In this document: positions 36,629-44,734 of the stretch, piece after piece | Layout of the letters: each line of letters starts with the position of its first letter | How positions within the stretch are numbered: the stretch's first letter is position 1 | Origin: Bog-375 sp049698695 | Lineage (GTDB): Bacteria > Acidobacteriota > Terriglobia > Bryobacterales > Bryobacteraceae | Reading direction: 5' to 3' | Length of the DNA: 64,000 nucleotides | Assembly: GCA_049698695.1 (NCBI GenBank) | Contig: JBAVYH010000062.1 | Location: 1 to 64,000, forward strand | Notes under the pieces: model-generated | The model's input: only the letters and a program-made list of their open reading frames with translations | Database searches by the model: none | What the model was told of the DNA's origin: nothing | Position numbers and translations under genes: made by a program

Positions 36629-37318
36629 GTGCCTGTACCCCAAAGGGAACGACACCGCACGGGACGCGTCGGCTGGCTACGCGCGGCGGTATTGGGCGCG
36701 AACGACGGGATTCTTTCGACGGCGAGTCTCGTGCTCGGTGTCGCGGCTGCACACGCGACTCACAGCAATGTAATGATCGCAGGGGGCGCCGGCCTGGTCG
36801 CTGGGGCGATGTCGATGGCGGCAGGTGAGTACGTGTCGGTTCACTCACAGGCCGACACCGAACGCGCCGACCTCAACTTGGAACGCGCGGAACTGAAGAC
36901 AGACAACGAGGGCGAGCACAAAGAACTGATGGCGATCTATGTGGCTCGCGGGCTCGATCCAAGCCTTGCCAAGCAAGTTGCAAAGCAACTGATGGCTCAC
37001 GACGCCTTAGGCGCGCATGCCCAAGACGAACTCGGCATCTCCGCCACTCTCAGGGCGCGTCCGATTCAGGCTGCGTTGGCGTCGGCCGGCAGTTTCGCCG
37101 TCGGAGCGGCGATGCCTCTGGTTGTCACAAGCTTAGCCTCGCAGGCAGGTCTTATCTCCCTCGTCTCTGGGACCTCACTTTTGTTCCTGGCGCTTCTGGG
37201 TGGGTTGGCTGCGCGCGCTGGGGGTGCTGGCGTGACCGTGGGCGCACTACGCGTCACTCTTTGGGGCGCTCTAGCCATGGGGGTGACTGCGGGCGTCGGG
37301 ACGCTGTTCGGAACCTGA
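36629..37318 (+). CDS. VIT family membrane transporter (VIT1/CCC1-like)
   Basis: 229 aa, GTG start. GWLRAAVLGANDGILSTASL and MSMAAGEYVSVHSQADTERA are the signature of VIT/CCC1 proteins; five hydrophobic helices and the cytoplasmic EAD-like loop are present. Members move Fe2+ or Mn2+ out of the cytoplasm with proton exchange. It sits among stress genes and likely detoxifies metal. I saw no clear -24/-12 site before it. Confidence 0.88.
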   Translation: MPVPQRERHRTGRVGWLRAAVLGANDGILSTASLVLGVAAAHATHSNVMIAGGAGLVAGAMSMAAGEYVSVHSQADTERADLNLERAELKTDNEGEHKELMAIYVARGLDPSLAKQVAKQLMAHDALGAHAQDELGISATLRARPIQAALASAGSFAVGAAMPLVVTSLASQAGLISLVSGTSLLFLALLGGLAARAGGAGVTVGALRVTLWGALAMGVTAGVGTLFGT

Positions 37319-37419
37319 TCTGCAGCAACTGCCGCGTTCAGTGCAGATTCTGCACCTGGCGCCAATGGAACTCCCCGGTGAAGCGCGGCGCCGGCTGCCT
37401 AAAGGTCGACTCACCGCTT

Positions 37420-37435
37420 TGGACCTGCGGTTGCA
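37420..37435 (+). promoter_or_regulatory. Sigma54 promoter of the lmo0937-type gene
   Basis: TGGACCTGCGGTTGCA: TTGCA at -12 is perfect. The ATG is 28 bases on, giving a leader of about 17 bases that just holds the ribosome site. Confidence 0.7.
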
Positions 37436-37462
37436 GTCCTGCCATCGCGAAGGAGCAAAAAG

Positions 37463-37612
37463 ATGCTTTGGGCAATCTGCGTAATTCTGCTGGTTTTGTG
37501 GGCGCTAGGAATGGCAGCCTCCTACACGGGTGGCGGGCTGATTCACCTCCTGCTGGCCGTTGCTGTGGTGGTACTGGTAATCCGCCTGTTTCAGGGGCGC
37601 AGGATTGTTTAG
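37463..37612 (+). CDS. lmo0937 family small membrane protein
   Basis: 49 aa with a GAAGGAG ribosome site. MLWAICVILLVLWALGM, a loop with TGGGLIHLLL, a second helix and end RLFQGRRIV: this is the lmo0937 family pattern (two helices joined by GGLIHxLL). Role unknown; common next to stress genes. Confidence 0.85.
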   Translation: MLWAICVILLVLWALGMAASYTGGGLIHLLLAVAVVVLVIRLFQGRRIV

Positions 37613-37652
37613 TCCCTAAGATACCTTCAGCCGAGTGCACCAAACTGTCGAC

Positions 37653-37668
37653 TGGGCATCGGAATGCT
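37653..37668 (+). promoter_or_regulatory. Putative sigma54 promoter of the Thivi_2564-type gene
   Basis: TGGGCATCGGAATGCT, correct spacing, 27 bases before the ATG. Confidence 0.55.
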
Positions 37669-37694
37669 GCTTAACATTGAGAGCGTAAAAGAAA

Positions 37695-37880
37695 ATGCCT
37701 TTAATCAACATCGTGATTGTGCTGATCGTGGCCGGCGTCGCCTTGTGGCTGATCAATAACTTTGTCCCGATGGCGCACAGCATCAAGACGATTCTGAATG
37801 TGGTGGTTGTCGTTGCGGTCGCCGTTTGGGTCTTGCAGGCGGTTGGAATGTGGGGACGAGTAACCAGTTATAAACTGTGA
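37695..37880 (+). CDS. Thivi_2564 family membrane protein
   Basis: 61 aa, two helices. Starts MPLINIVIVLIVAGVALWLI, then IKTILNVVVVVAVAVWVLQ; the pair is the family signature. Function unknown. The stop overlaps the frame of the next short gene. Confidence 0.85.
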   Translation: MPLINIVIVLIVAGVALWLINNFVPMAHSIKTILNVVVVVAVAVWVLQAVGMWGRVTSYKL

Positions 37881-37933
37881 ACTGCGTCAATACAGGTCAT
37901 CTGACATCCTCAACGGGCCAAAGGAAAGAAGTT

Positions 37934-38224
37934 GTGCGTTTGATACTGGGCATCGGCCTGGCCCTCGCAATTCCCGTGGCCGGATTCGCCCGGCCCGTCA
38001 TTTCGCTGAGTGTGGGCGACAAACTGAATTACCAATCGGGAAGTCGATTGGTCCATACAGCCGGGCCGCCTCAACACGGCGGGCCTCGGATTCGCCGAGG
38101 GTTTCTTTCCAGTTCGGGTTCGATCTGGCCAGGAACCTGGCATCCGACTTCGGACCGGACCTCAAACGGAAAATGCGGCGGCAGAAACCGTGATTGGCCG
38201 AGCCTGAGCGCCAGAAAAGGATGA
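37934..38224 (+). CDS. Short secreted protein, unknown
   Basis: 96 aa if the GTG at 37934 (after AAGGAAAG) is the start: M-RLILGIGLALAIPVAGFARP is a signal peptide. The rest has no family and is Gly/Arg/Ser-rich. Its stop overlaps the STAS start as ATGA, which supports translation. It could be a decayed gene. Confidence 0.4.
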   Translation: MRLILGIGLALAIPVAGFARPVISLSVGDKLNYQSGSRLVHTAGPPQHGGPRIRRGFLSSSGSIWPGTWHPTSDRTSNGKCGGRNRDWPSLSARKG

Positions 38225-38682
38225 GCCTGAATTTGCATATCGAGCAGCGGGAGAGTGAAGGCATCGTAATTCTTGACCTGAAAGGCCAGCTCACGTTGGG
38301 ACCGGGAGATTTGGAACTGCGTGAGAGACTTGTCTGCCTGCATCAATCCGGCAAAGTCAATATCGTTTTGAATCTCAAACATGTCAGCATCATAGACAGC
38401 ACTGGACTGGGAACGCTGGTATTTGGGCTCGCCAGGCTGCGCAAGGCCGGTGGGAGGCTGGCGCTGCTGAACGTCAATCGGTCGCACCTGGAGCTCTTCC
38501 TGTTGACCAGGTTGGCCATTGCTTTTGAGTTCTTCGATGATGAACACGATGCGGTGAACAGCTTCTTTCCGGATCGAGCGGAGCAGCCCTTCGACATCCT
38601 CAACTTCGTTCAGCGTGAAGAGAGCCGCGCTTTGGATCGCCACGCCTGTTCCGAAGTTGCTTGCCTGCCTGAGGTAAAATAG
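38221..38682 (+). CDS. STAS-domain anti-sigma-factor antagonist-like protein
   Basis: 153 aa from the ATG at 38221. IVILDLKGQLTLGPGDLELR and HVSIIDSTGLGTLVFGL match SpoIIAA-type STAS proteins, with the phosphorylatable Ser in DSTGLG. About 40 extra residues follow the domain. Such proteins act in partner switching with a serine kinase, but none is in this window. It precedes a sigma54 activator gene by 6 bp, so the two are co-transcribed. Confidence 0.85.
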   Translation: MSLNLHIEQRESEGIVILDLKGQLTLGPGDLELRERLVCLHQSGKVNIVLNLKHVSIIDSTGLGTLVFGLARLRKAGGRLALLNVNRSHLELFLLTRLAIAFEFFDDEHDAVNSFFPDRAEQPFDILNFVQREESRALDRHACSEVACLPEVK

Positions 38683-38688
38683 GACCTA

Positions 38689-40095
38689 ATGCCTCGGTTG
38701 CCTGCGGTTCCAGGCCGGATCCTCATCGTTGACGATGAGGAACGCCAGCGTACCGCCTTGGCCGCCATGCTTTCCGAGTCCGACTTTGAAACGCAGGTGG
38801 CGGCCGACGGGCAGGAAGCGCTGGAGCGGCTCGCTACCTTCAGCGCGGACGTCATCGTGGCGGATTTGATCATGCCGCGGATGGACGGCTTCGAACTGCT
38901 CCGGCAGTTGAAGGAACGCGGTGACCTCACGCCGGCGATCGCACTCACTGGCTTCGGCAGTATGGAAAAGGCACTGTCGGCGGTCCATGATCTCAAGGCA
39001 TTCTGGTTCCTGGAAAAGCCGGTGGAACCACATGCCTTCAAGACCCTTCTGGAACGCGCGATCCACTACAAAAGGAGCCTGCAGAAAACCGACGAGCTGA
39101 AGCGCGACCTGAGCCTTCATGGCATACTCGGAGACTTGGTAGGGATCTCGCCGGCGATGCAGCAGATCTTCTCGCTGATCCGGCAGGTGGCGCCCACATC
39201 GGCGCCCGTATTGATCTCTGGAGAGAGTGGCACCGGGAAAGAGTTGGTGGCGCGGGAGATCCATAAGTGCAGCCCTCGCTGTGATGGGCCCTTCGTCGCG
39301 ATCAATGCAGCCGCCTTGCCCGAGACGCTGGTGGAGAGCGAGCTATTCGGCCACGAAAAGGGCGCGTTTACGGGAGCCATGGAGCGTTCGCCTGGCTGTT
39401 TCGAGCAGGCTCATGGGGGCACGTTGCTCCTCGATGAGATTGGCGAGATGCCGCTGTCTACGCAACCAAAGCTGCTGCGCGTTCTCGAGGACTTGCGAGT
39501 CCGGCGGCTCGGCGGCAAGCATGAAATCGCAGTGGACGTGCGGGTGCTGGCCGCGACCAGTCACCAACTCGACACGCATCTTCGCGAAGAACTTTACTAT
39601 CGGTTGAGCGTGTTCCAGATCGAAGTCCCGCCGCTGCGTGAACATAAAGACGATATCCCGTCGATCGCCGACGTCATGCTACGGAATTTGAACAAGAAAC
39701 ACTCGACGCGCGTGACCGGCGTGGATCCCGAAGTGACGGATCTTTTTCAGCGGTACGATTGGCCGGGCAATGTGCGGGAGCTGCGCAACGTCCTGGAGCG
39801 GGCCGTCATCATAGCAGGTGAGGGTTTGATCCGGTTGACGACCCTTCCCTCCCCTGCGTTCCCTGTAGGCCCCGGCTCGCATTCCGGGCCAGCATCTGGC
39901 TATGAAGCTCCGATCATGCTGCAGCCAGGCCAGCCACTCACGAAACTCGAGGAGGCTTACATTAAACTCACCCTCGATCACGTGCGCGGCAACCGCAAAC
40001 TCGCTGCCGAGATGTTGGGGATCAGCCTGCGGACGCTGCAGAACCGGATCGCCGCACTGCGCGAAGAGGCGAAAACGACAACTCCCGGCTCGTGA
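38689..40095 (+). CDS. NtrC-family sigma54 activator
   Basis: 468 aa: receiver (1-120; VDDEERQ, ADLIMPRMDG phospho-Asp, LEKPVEP), AAA+ domain with ISGESGTGKE, a normal GAFTGA loop (HEKGAFTGAMERSPG) and WPGNVRELRNV, then a Fis HTH (RKLAAEMLGISLRTLQNRIA). It should activate sigma54 polymerase at -24/-12 promoters. About 19 such sites surround it; it is the natural candidate for their control. No kinase is adjacent; the kinases at 25.3-29.9 kb are candidates. Confidence 0.9.
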   Translation: MPRLPAVPGRILIVDDEERQRTALAAMLSESDFETQVAADGQEALERLATFSADVIVADLIMPRMDGFELLRQLKERGDLTPAIALTGFGSMEKALSAVHDLKAFWFLEKPVEPHAFKTLLERAIHYKRSLQKTDELKRDLSLHGILGDLVGISPAMQQIFSLIRQVAPTSAPVLISGESGTGKELVAREIHKCSPRCDGPFVAINAAALPETLVESELFGHEKGAFTGAMERSPGCFEQAHGGTLLLDEIGEMPLSTQPKLLRVLEDLRVRRLGGKHEIAVDVRVLAATSHQLDTHLREELYYRLSVFQIEVPPLREHKDDIPSIADVMLRNLNKKHSTRVTGVDPEVTDLFQRYDWPGNVRELRNVLERAVIIAGEGLIRLTTLPSPAFPVGPGSHSGPASGYEAPIMLQPGQPLTKLEEAYIKLTLDHVRGNRKLAAEMLGISLRTLQNRIAALREEAKTTTPGS

Positions 40096-40178
40096 ACAGC
40101 TTGGCTTATTGCGGTTCTGATCAAGTTCTGCCGCCGCGCTCGATGCCACCACCGGGCGCAACGTGACTTGAGTCTGAG

Positions 40179-41081
40179 ATGGGCGGAGACGTAAGAAAAC
40201 CGTGGACAAACGCGTCCCGCGATGCCAACAGAACCTTGTGGCTTTCGCTCACAGCGTTGCCGCGAGTGTTCCGCCTGGCTTCAACAGAGTGGGTCAGCGA
40301 TAATGCTCCGCGCCTCGGCGCTGCCGTGGCGTTTTATACCCTGCTGTCGCTGGCTCCCATTGTTGTGTTAGCCGTCGCTGTGGTCGCTGCCGTTTATGGG
40401 CAAGACGCCGCCCAAGGCCGACTCGCCTCGGAAATCCAAGGAATGGCCGGGCCTGACGCAGCACGCACCATTCAGGAAGTCATCAGAGGCGCCCGCCAGG
40501 CCCGAACGGGTGCGATTGCAACTTTGCTCGGCCTGGCGACCTTGGCATTTGGCGCCTCTTCCGTCTTCGTAGAGTTGCACGACGCGATGAACACAATCTG
40601 GGGTGTTCCGCTTCCCCGGGATCGAAGCAATGCCGCCACGATCATCCGTCTAATCAGGGATCGCTTCTATTCGTTCGCAACGGTGCTGGGCACAGGATTC
40701 CTGCTGCTGCTTTCTCTGGTGTTGAACACCTGGATCGCGGCAATGAGGATCGCTGTGCCGCCGGCTGCCGCGTTTCTGATTTTGTATCTGGTGGTAGCGG
40801 CGCTGTTTGCGGCCCTCTACAAAATCGTTCCAGACGTCGAAGTGAAGTGGAGCGACGTTGCCTTCGGAGCGGGGATCACGTCATTGCTGTTTATGGTCGG
40901 CAAGCAGCTCATGGGGCTGTACCTGGCTCATACAAGCTTCGGGTCGACGTATGGTGCTGCCGGCTCGCCGATTGTCGTGTTGCTATGGATATACTACTCG
41001 GCGCAACTTCTGTTTTGGGGCGCTGAGTTTAGCAAGGCGTACACGGAGACCGTGGGATCCAAACGCGACCGGCAGTCTTGA
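40179..41081 (+). CDS. YihY/BrkB family membrane protein
   Basis: 300 aa, about six helices. The family pattern LGAAVAFYTLLSLAPIVVLA, ASSVFVELHDAMNTIWGV and TYGAAGSPIVVLLWIYYSAQ is present. Formerly called RNase BN; the real role is unknown, perhaps envelope lipid or transport. Confidence 0.9.
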   Translation: MGGDVRKPWTNASRDANRTLWLSLTALPRVFRLASTEWVSDNAPRLGAAVAFYTLLSLAPIVVLAVAVVAAVYGQDAAQGRLASEIQGMAGPDAARTIQEVIRGARQARTGAIATLLGLATLAFGASSVFVELHDAMNTIWGVPLPRDRSNAATIIRLIRDRFYSFATVLGTGFLLLLSLVLNTWIAAMRIAVPPAAAFLILYLVVAALFAALYKIVPDVEVKWSDVAFGAGITSLLFMVGKQLMGLYLAHTSFGSTYGAAGSPIVVLLWIYYSAQLLFWGAEFSKAYTETVGSKRDRQS

Positions 41082-41180
41082 GGGTGCCGGGGCCGGACCA
41101 AGCACCGACTGCTGCCGTTGGCGAAGGCCCGCCGGCAAAGCTGCTTCGCTCTGGCAGTATACCGTTGGTGTATTCTTTCC

Positions 41181-41798
41181 ATGGTGAGGAGAATGGATCA
41201 GCTGTTTCGTGCGGCGGCGGCAGTTAGCGGTCTGCTGGTGTTTGGGGCGATGGCGTATCCGCTGGCTCGCGGCGGCGCGATCGAGTTCGACGCTCCGGTC
41301 CGGGCGGCGATCCATGCTTGGGCGTTTCCGGCGCTGACGGTGGCCATGCGGCTGATCACGATGCTGGGCTCGGAATACCTCCTGGTGCCGCTAGCGGCGA
41401 TTCTGGTGTGGCGCTGGGAGAAGCGCGGCGAACGCAGCGCGGCTTACCTGCTGGTGACCGGGAGCCTGAGCGCGGAAGCGGTGACGCAGTTGCTCAAGGT
41501 GCTGATCCACAGGCCGCGGCCGGAACTCTTCTTTGGGCTCCTGCCCACGGAGACGTATAGCTTCCCGAGCGGGCATGCGTTCGTGCCGACGGTGTATTTT
41601 GGAATCCTGGCCGGCATCCTGGCGCCGGGCACGCGGTGGCGCGCAGCGGTGGTTGGGATGGCAGCGCTTCTCGGATTCTCGCGCGTGTATCTGGGCTACC
41701 ACTATCCGAGCGACGTGGTGGCAGGTTGGGCGTTGGCAGTGGTGTGGCTGACGATATGGGCTATGGTCGCAGACCGCCGTGCGGTTCGCACTGCGTGA
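41181..41798 (+). CDS. PAP2 family phosphatase
   Basis: 205 aa from the ATG at 41181; the ATG at 41193 is an alternative (GAGGAGA just before it). Six helices. The acid phosphatase signature is complete: KVLIHRPRP, the PSGH motif and SRVYLGYHYPSDV. Members dephosphorylate lipid phosphates such as undecaprenyl pyrophosphate or phosphatidate at the outer side of the membrane. Confidence 0.88.
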   Translation: MVRRMDQLFRAAAAVSGLLVFGAMAYPLARGGAIEFDAPVRAAIHAWAFPALTVAMRLITMLGSEYLLVPLAAILVWRWEKRGERSAAYLLVTGSLSAEAVTQLLKVLIHRPRPELFFGLLPTETYSFPSGHAFVPTVYFGILAGILAPGTRWRAAVVGMAALLGFSRVYLGYHYPSDVVAGWALAVVWLTIWAMVADRRAVRTA

Positions 41799-41870
41799 CC
41801 TCTGCTCCTCGGCTACGATCTCAATTCACCGCTGTGAAGTGTCGAATGTGAATCGACTCAGTCGCCAGAG

Positions 41871-42401
41871 GTGCTATACTTAAGTCGGCATCTCCCACCA
41901 AGAGCGGCGTGGAATAACCTGTTTTTCCGGCCCAGTGAACACTCCGTCCCTGATGTCTCTTGCCAGAGAGTGCGGGATCCGGTGCCACTATCGCCAACAC
42001 AAGAATATCTTCTAGGAGCCTGGCTAGAGAAACACAAGGCGCCTGTTGATCCAATAAGGCGCCAGCCCCCAGCCGGACAAGAGACAGTTAGCACTCCGGA
42101 GCCGGTACCGGCTACGCCAACACAAGAGCTCCTTCTGGCAAACTGGTTAAAGAAACAGAGGGAACCTGCAAGTTTACGGAGGCGCACAACTCGGCTCGAA
42201 CAGAACATGGGCACAGCTCAGGAGCCACCTGTTCAGACACAGGAACCCTGTCAGGGAATGCGGAAAAATTCGGTTCATCTGCGAGCGTGGGGGCGTCCAG
42301 CCAGCCACAAGATATACCAGAATCCCAAATGGAATGACGACAGATGGTTCGAGAAACGGTATGGCGATCCTGGCTACTACACCAGGGTCAAAGGTCTCTA
42401 G
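41871..42401 (+). CDS. Hypothetical protein with an internal duplication
   Basis: 176 aa, GTG start, no ribosome site. Two copies of a 17-residue unit (PTQEYLLGAWLEKHKAP, then PTQELLLANWLKKQREP) spaced by about 43 residues. The DNA of both units is also alike. C-terminal segment has PKWNDDRWFEKRYGDPGYY. No family known. It may be real but lacks other support. Confidence 0.35.
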   Translation: MLYLSRHLPPRAAWNNLFFRPSEHSVPDVSCQRVRDPVPLSPTQEYLLGAWLEKHKAPVDPIRRQPPAGQETVSTPEPVPATPTQELLLANWLKKQREPASLRRRTTRLEQNMGTAQEPPVQTQEPCQGMRKNSVHLRAWGRPASHKIYQNPKWNDDRWFEKRYGDPGYYTRVKGL

Positions 42402-42662
42402 CGTAAAGGTATCTCGTGACCTCGCCGTCACCACGGGTGTGAAGGCCGCGATGGTAGTGAACCAGCGCCAAACCGCTGCAGATGGTTGATGAGCGAGTTT
42501 TCGCCGGCACGGAGCCGGTCACTATGGCCAGCTCCGCCGGCTCCGCTAGCCCCGGAAATGCGGAACGCGCAGGCCTCTCTCCTCGAGCGGGGAACCCACG
42601 CCATCGCCGCCGTCCATAGCGTGATTCGCAAGGGGCCCCGTCAAGACCGAGTCTGACCGAAG

Positions 42663-42956
42663 CTACTTGATTTCAATCTTTAGCAGGGCGTCTGAATGCT
42701 CGTGACGCCAATTCCAGTAATTCTGTTGATCGTCCTCTTTGAGCTTGGAAAACTCGACGTATTTGCGATGGTTCTGCTTGGCATAGATACGATATGCCTT
42801 GTCTTCTTGACTGTTCCATGCGTGGTCGTCATTGTGTTGTTTGTCGTGATAGGTGCGAGCGGCCTTCTGATCTTCGGCTCGCAACACTCTCGGCGCCATT
42901 GCTATTGGGGCCATAAGGGCGGTGCTCAGCAGGGCAGTACTCCAGAAACGGGACAT
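42663..42956 (-). CDS. Small secreted protein, His/Asn/Asp-rich
   Basis: 97 aa. Signal peptide to about residue 27 (VLRAEDQ). Mature part has ARTYHDKQHNDDHAWNSQED and YVEFSKLKEDDQQNYWNWRH, polar and rich in His; it resembles small acidobacterial secreted proteins. A strong -24/-12 site and a GGAG ribosome site precede it. Function unknown, perhaps metal binding. Confidence 0.75.
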   Translation of the reverse strand: MSRFWSTALLSTALMAPIAMAPRVLRAEDQKAARTYHDKQHNDDHAWNSQEDKAYRIYAKQNHRKYVEFSKLKEDDQQNYWNWRHEHSDALLKIEIK

Positions 42957-42985
42957 TGTCGTTTTGTTCTCCTACACGGCGATGG

Positions 42986-43001
42986 AGCAATTGTCGGGCC
43001 A
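42986..43001 (-). promoter_or_regulatory. Strong sigma54 promoter
   Basis: Minus strand TGGCCCGACAATTGCT: one mismatch to TGGCACG-N4-TTGCW. 30 bases before the ATG at 42956. Confidence 0.75.
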
Positions 43002-43103
43002 GTATTCACCGCCGGTGGCAAGCGAGCGGAACGAATTGCCAGGATATCCGTCTTCGGACACGGGCCAGCCTCTATGGGAGGGTCGTGGGCAGCAAGCACA
43101 GCC

Positions 43104-43259
43104 TCAGCGGAAGGCGCCCAGTAGGTAGGCTATCAGGAGAACCACCAAAATGGTGCCAAGCCCTGTGCCCATGCCCCCACGGTAGCCCCAGCGGTTACGG
43201 CCATAGTAACCGCCGCCGGCACCCAAAACCAACAGCACAATGATAATTAATATCAACAT
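43104..43259 (-). CDS. DUF3309-like small membrane protein
   Basis: 51 aa. Begins MLILIIIVLLVLGAGGGYYG, then NRWGYRGGMGTGLG and a second helix ending LLGAFR. Two helices joined by a Gly/Tyr/Arg loop, as in DUF3309. GGAAAGG ribosome site. Confidence 0.8.
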   Translation of the reverse strand: MLILIIIVLLVLGAGGGYYGRNRWGYRGGMGTGLGTILVVLLIAYLLGAFR

Positions 43260-43322
43260 CGTAGGCCTTTCCTTTCCTAAACTTGAGCTCGCGGTCGAGC
43301 GGCCGGAGGTCATCCCATCTTC

Positions 43323-43338
43323 TGCAATCCGGCACCCA
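43323..43338 (-). promoter_or_regulatory. Putative sigma54 promoter of the DUF3309-like gene
   Basis: Minus strand TGGGTGCCGGATTGCA; the -12 box TTGCA is perfect. 64 bases before the ATG. Confidence 0.6.
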
Positions 43339-43595
43339 CTCCTCAGCGGGATGGGTTTTTGGGCGGGCGTCCGGGTCGGACGGTTTAGACCGGCGAGCGC
43401 ATGCGACAAAATGCCCGTTTATTCGGCGGTCGCCCGCGCCCGGCGTGCGCTCCATGGGAGACCCTGAACCCCGCCAGGTTTCGGCCCCTTGTTCGCTGCC
43501 GTCGTAGCAGCTCTTGCCTGATCGACGGCAGGACTTGCACATGACAACTTGCCGGAGCCTGGGGTGATCTACTTTGTGTCCGGCACATTTAGCTT

Positions 43596-43611
43596 TGGCC
43601 TTCGACCTGCA
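43596..43611 (+). promoter_or_regulatory. Putative sigma54 promoter of the 25-aa protein gene
   Basis: TGGCCTTCGACCTGCA, correct spacing, 29 bases before the ATG at 43640. Confidence 0.65.
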
Positions 43612-43639
43612 CTGCAATGCAATGAAAGTAGGGAAAGAG

Positions 43640-43717
43640 ATGACGACCATATTGATTGTTCTTTTGGTGTTGTTTGTACTCGGCGGCGGCTGGGGTTATT
43701 CTCGTTTTCGCGGGTAG
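43640..43717 (+). CDS. 25-aa membrane micro-protein
   Basis: MTTILIVLLVLFVLGGGWGY followed by SRFRG. Same design as the proteins at 24588-24668 and 43104-43259: one helix then GGGxGYxR. GGGAAAGAG ribosome site. Confidence 0.65.
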   Translation: MTTILIVLLVLFVLGGGWGYSRFRG

Positions 43718-43847
43718 CGCCCGGTGGCCATTTGGCGTGGCCGGCGAAGTGAAACAGGAGGCGGGTGGGGCCGAGCCGCCGTCCTGCAATTTGGCTCAAG
43801 CGAAGCTCGGTGGAGGATAGTGGTGGGGAAGTAAAGGGAGATCGATC

Positions 43848-44429
43848 ATGAGTATATCGGCAATAAGCACAACAGAATGGGCCTTAATCATTGCTTTCGT
43901 GGTGGTTCTGGTTGCAGGCGTCGCAGCGTTCTTATCGCACCGAAAGCGCCGGACGGAAAGACTGCGCACTCAGTTCGGTGGTGCTGAATATGCCCGCGCC
44001 GTGGAGAAAGACGGCAACCGGCGACATGCCGAAGCCGGGCTCGAAGAGCGCACACAACGAGTCGAGGGGTTTCACGTCCGGCCGCTCGGGGCGGGTGATC
44101 GAGCACGCTTCCTAGAGTCCTGGCGCGAAATCCAGGCACGCTTCGTCGACGGCCCCGCTGGCGCGGTTACAGCAGCGGACCGACTGCTGAGCGATGTGAT
44201 GTCCACGCGGGGCTATCCGGTAAGCGCCTTTGAACAGCGTGCGGCAGATATCTCCGTGGATCATCCACTGGTTCTGAAAAACTACCGAACGGCTCACGAA
44301 ATCGCGCTCCGGCAGACGCGAGGGGAGGCCAGCACGGAAGAATTGCGTCAGGCAATGGTTCATTACCGAACGCTTTTCGAGGAACTGGTCAACGAGCCAG
44401 CGATACCCCTGGCGAAGGCTGCATCATGA
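43848..44429 (+). CDS. Conserved membrane-anchored hypothetical protein
   Basis: 193 aa. One N-terminal helix (10-30), then a soluble part with FGGAEYARAVEKDGNRRHAE, VRPLGAGDRARFLESWREIQ, MSTRGYPVSAFEQRAADISV and LRQAMVHYRTLFEELV. This pattern is common next to stress genes in several phyla, but no function is known. A weak -24/-12-like site (TGGCTCAAGCGAAGCT) lies about 40 bases upstream. GGGAGA ribosome site. Confidence 0.8.
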   Translation: MSISAISTTEWALIIAFVVVLVAGVAAFLSHRKRRTERLRTQFGGAEYARAVEKDGNRRHAEAGLEERTQRVEGFHVRPLGAGDRARFLESWREIQARFVDGPAGAVTAADRLLSDVMSTRGYPVSAFEQRAADISVDHPLVLKNYRTAHEIALRQTRGEASTEELRQAMVHYRTLFEELVNEPAIPLAKAAS

Positions 44430-44537
44430 GCCTCGAGGATTACAGAGAACAAGCAGGTTGAGCGAAGACAGCGTATCGGCCGAGGATCTGCGGCTGCCTG
44501 AAACCACTGCTCGGTGCAGGCCTGAAAAGGAGTTGCC

Positions 44538-44701
44538 ATGTCATTCGGGATTTACATTGTCGGCTTCTTGATATTGATCGGCGGGCTGCAGCCGTGATAC
44601 TGCATATCGCCGCGCATTGGATCGCAGTGGGTGCAATTGTGCTTTTGGGCATCGCGATTCTGAAGGGCGTCCAGGCCACGCGGGGAAAAGATCCTTCGTA
44701 A
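44538..44701 (+). pseudogene. Small two-helix membrane protein with a -1 frameshift
   Basis: A perfect AAAAGGAG ribosome site leads into MSFGIYIVGFLILIGGL, then a stop after QP. In the next frame the protein goes on as AAVILHIAAHWIAVGAIVLL and ends VQATRGKDPS, just as in intact small membrane proteins of this design. Total 164 bases, one short of a multiple of three. Either a recent mutation, a sequencing error, or frameshifting at the G run near 44580. Confidence 0.6.
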
Positions 44702-44734
44702 TAAGAGGATGAATGTAATTAAAAAGGAGAACAA

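Larger units (their letters stand above)
43260..43639. other. Divergent intergenic region with two sigma54-type promoters
   Basis: 380 bp between two small membrane-protein genes. It has outward -24/-12 sites at 43323-43338 (minus) and 43596-43611 (plus). The middle part is unexplained. Confidence 0.55.

Noticed and set aside
35364..36655. Long open frames on both strands over the Gln-rich gene (394 and 399 codons)
   Set aside because: They come from the 39-bp repeat, which has no stop in any frame; only the plus frame with signal peptide, ribosome site and a non-repeat domain is supported.
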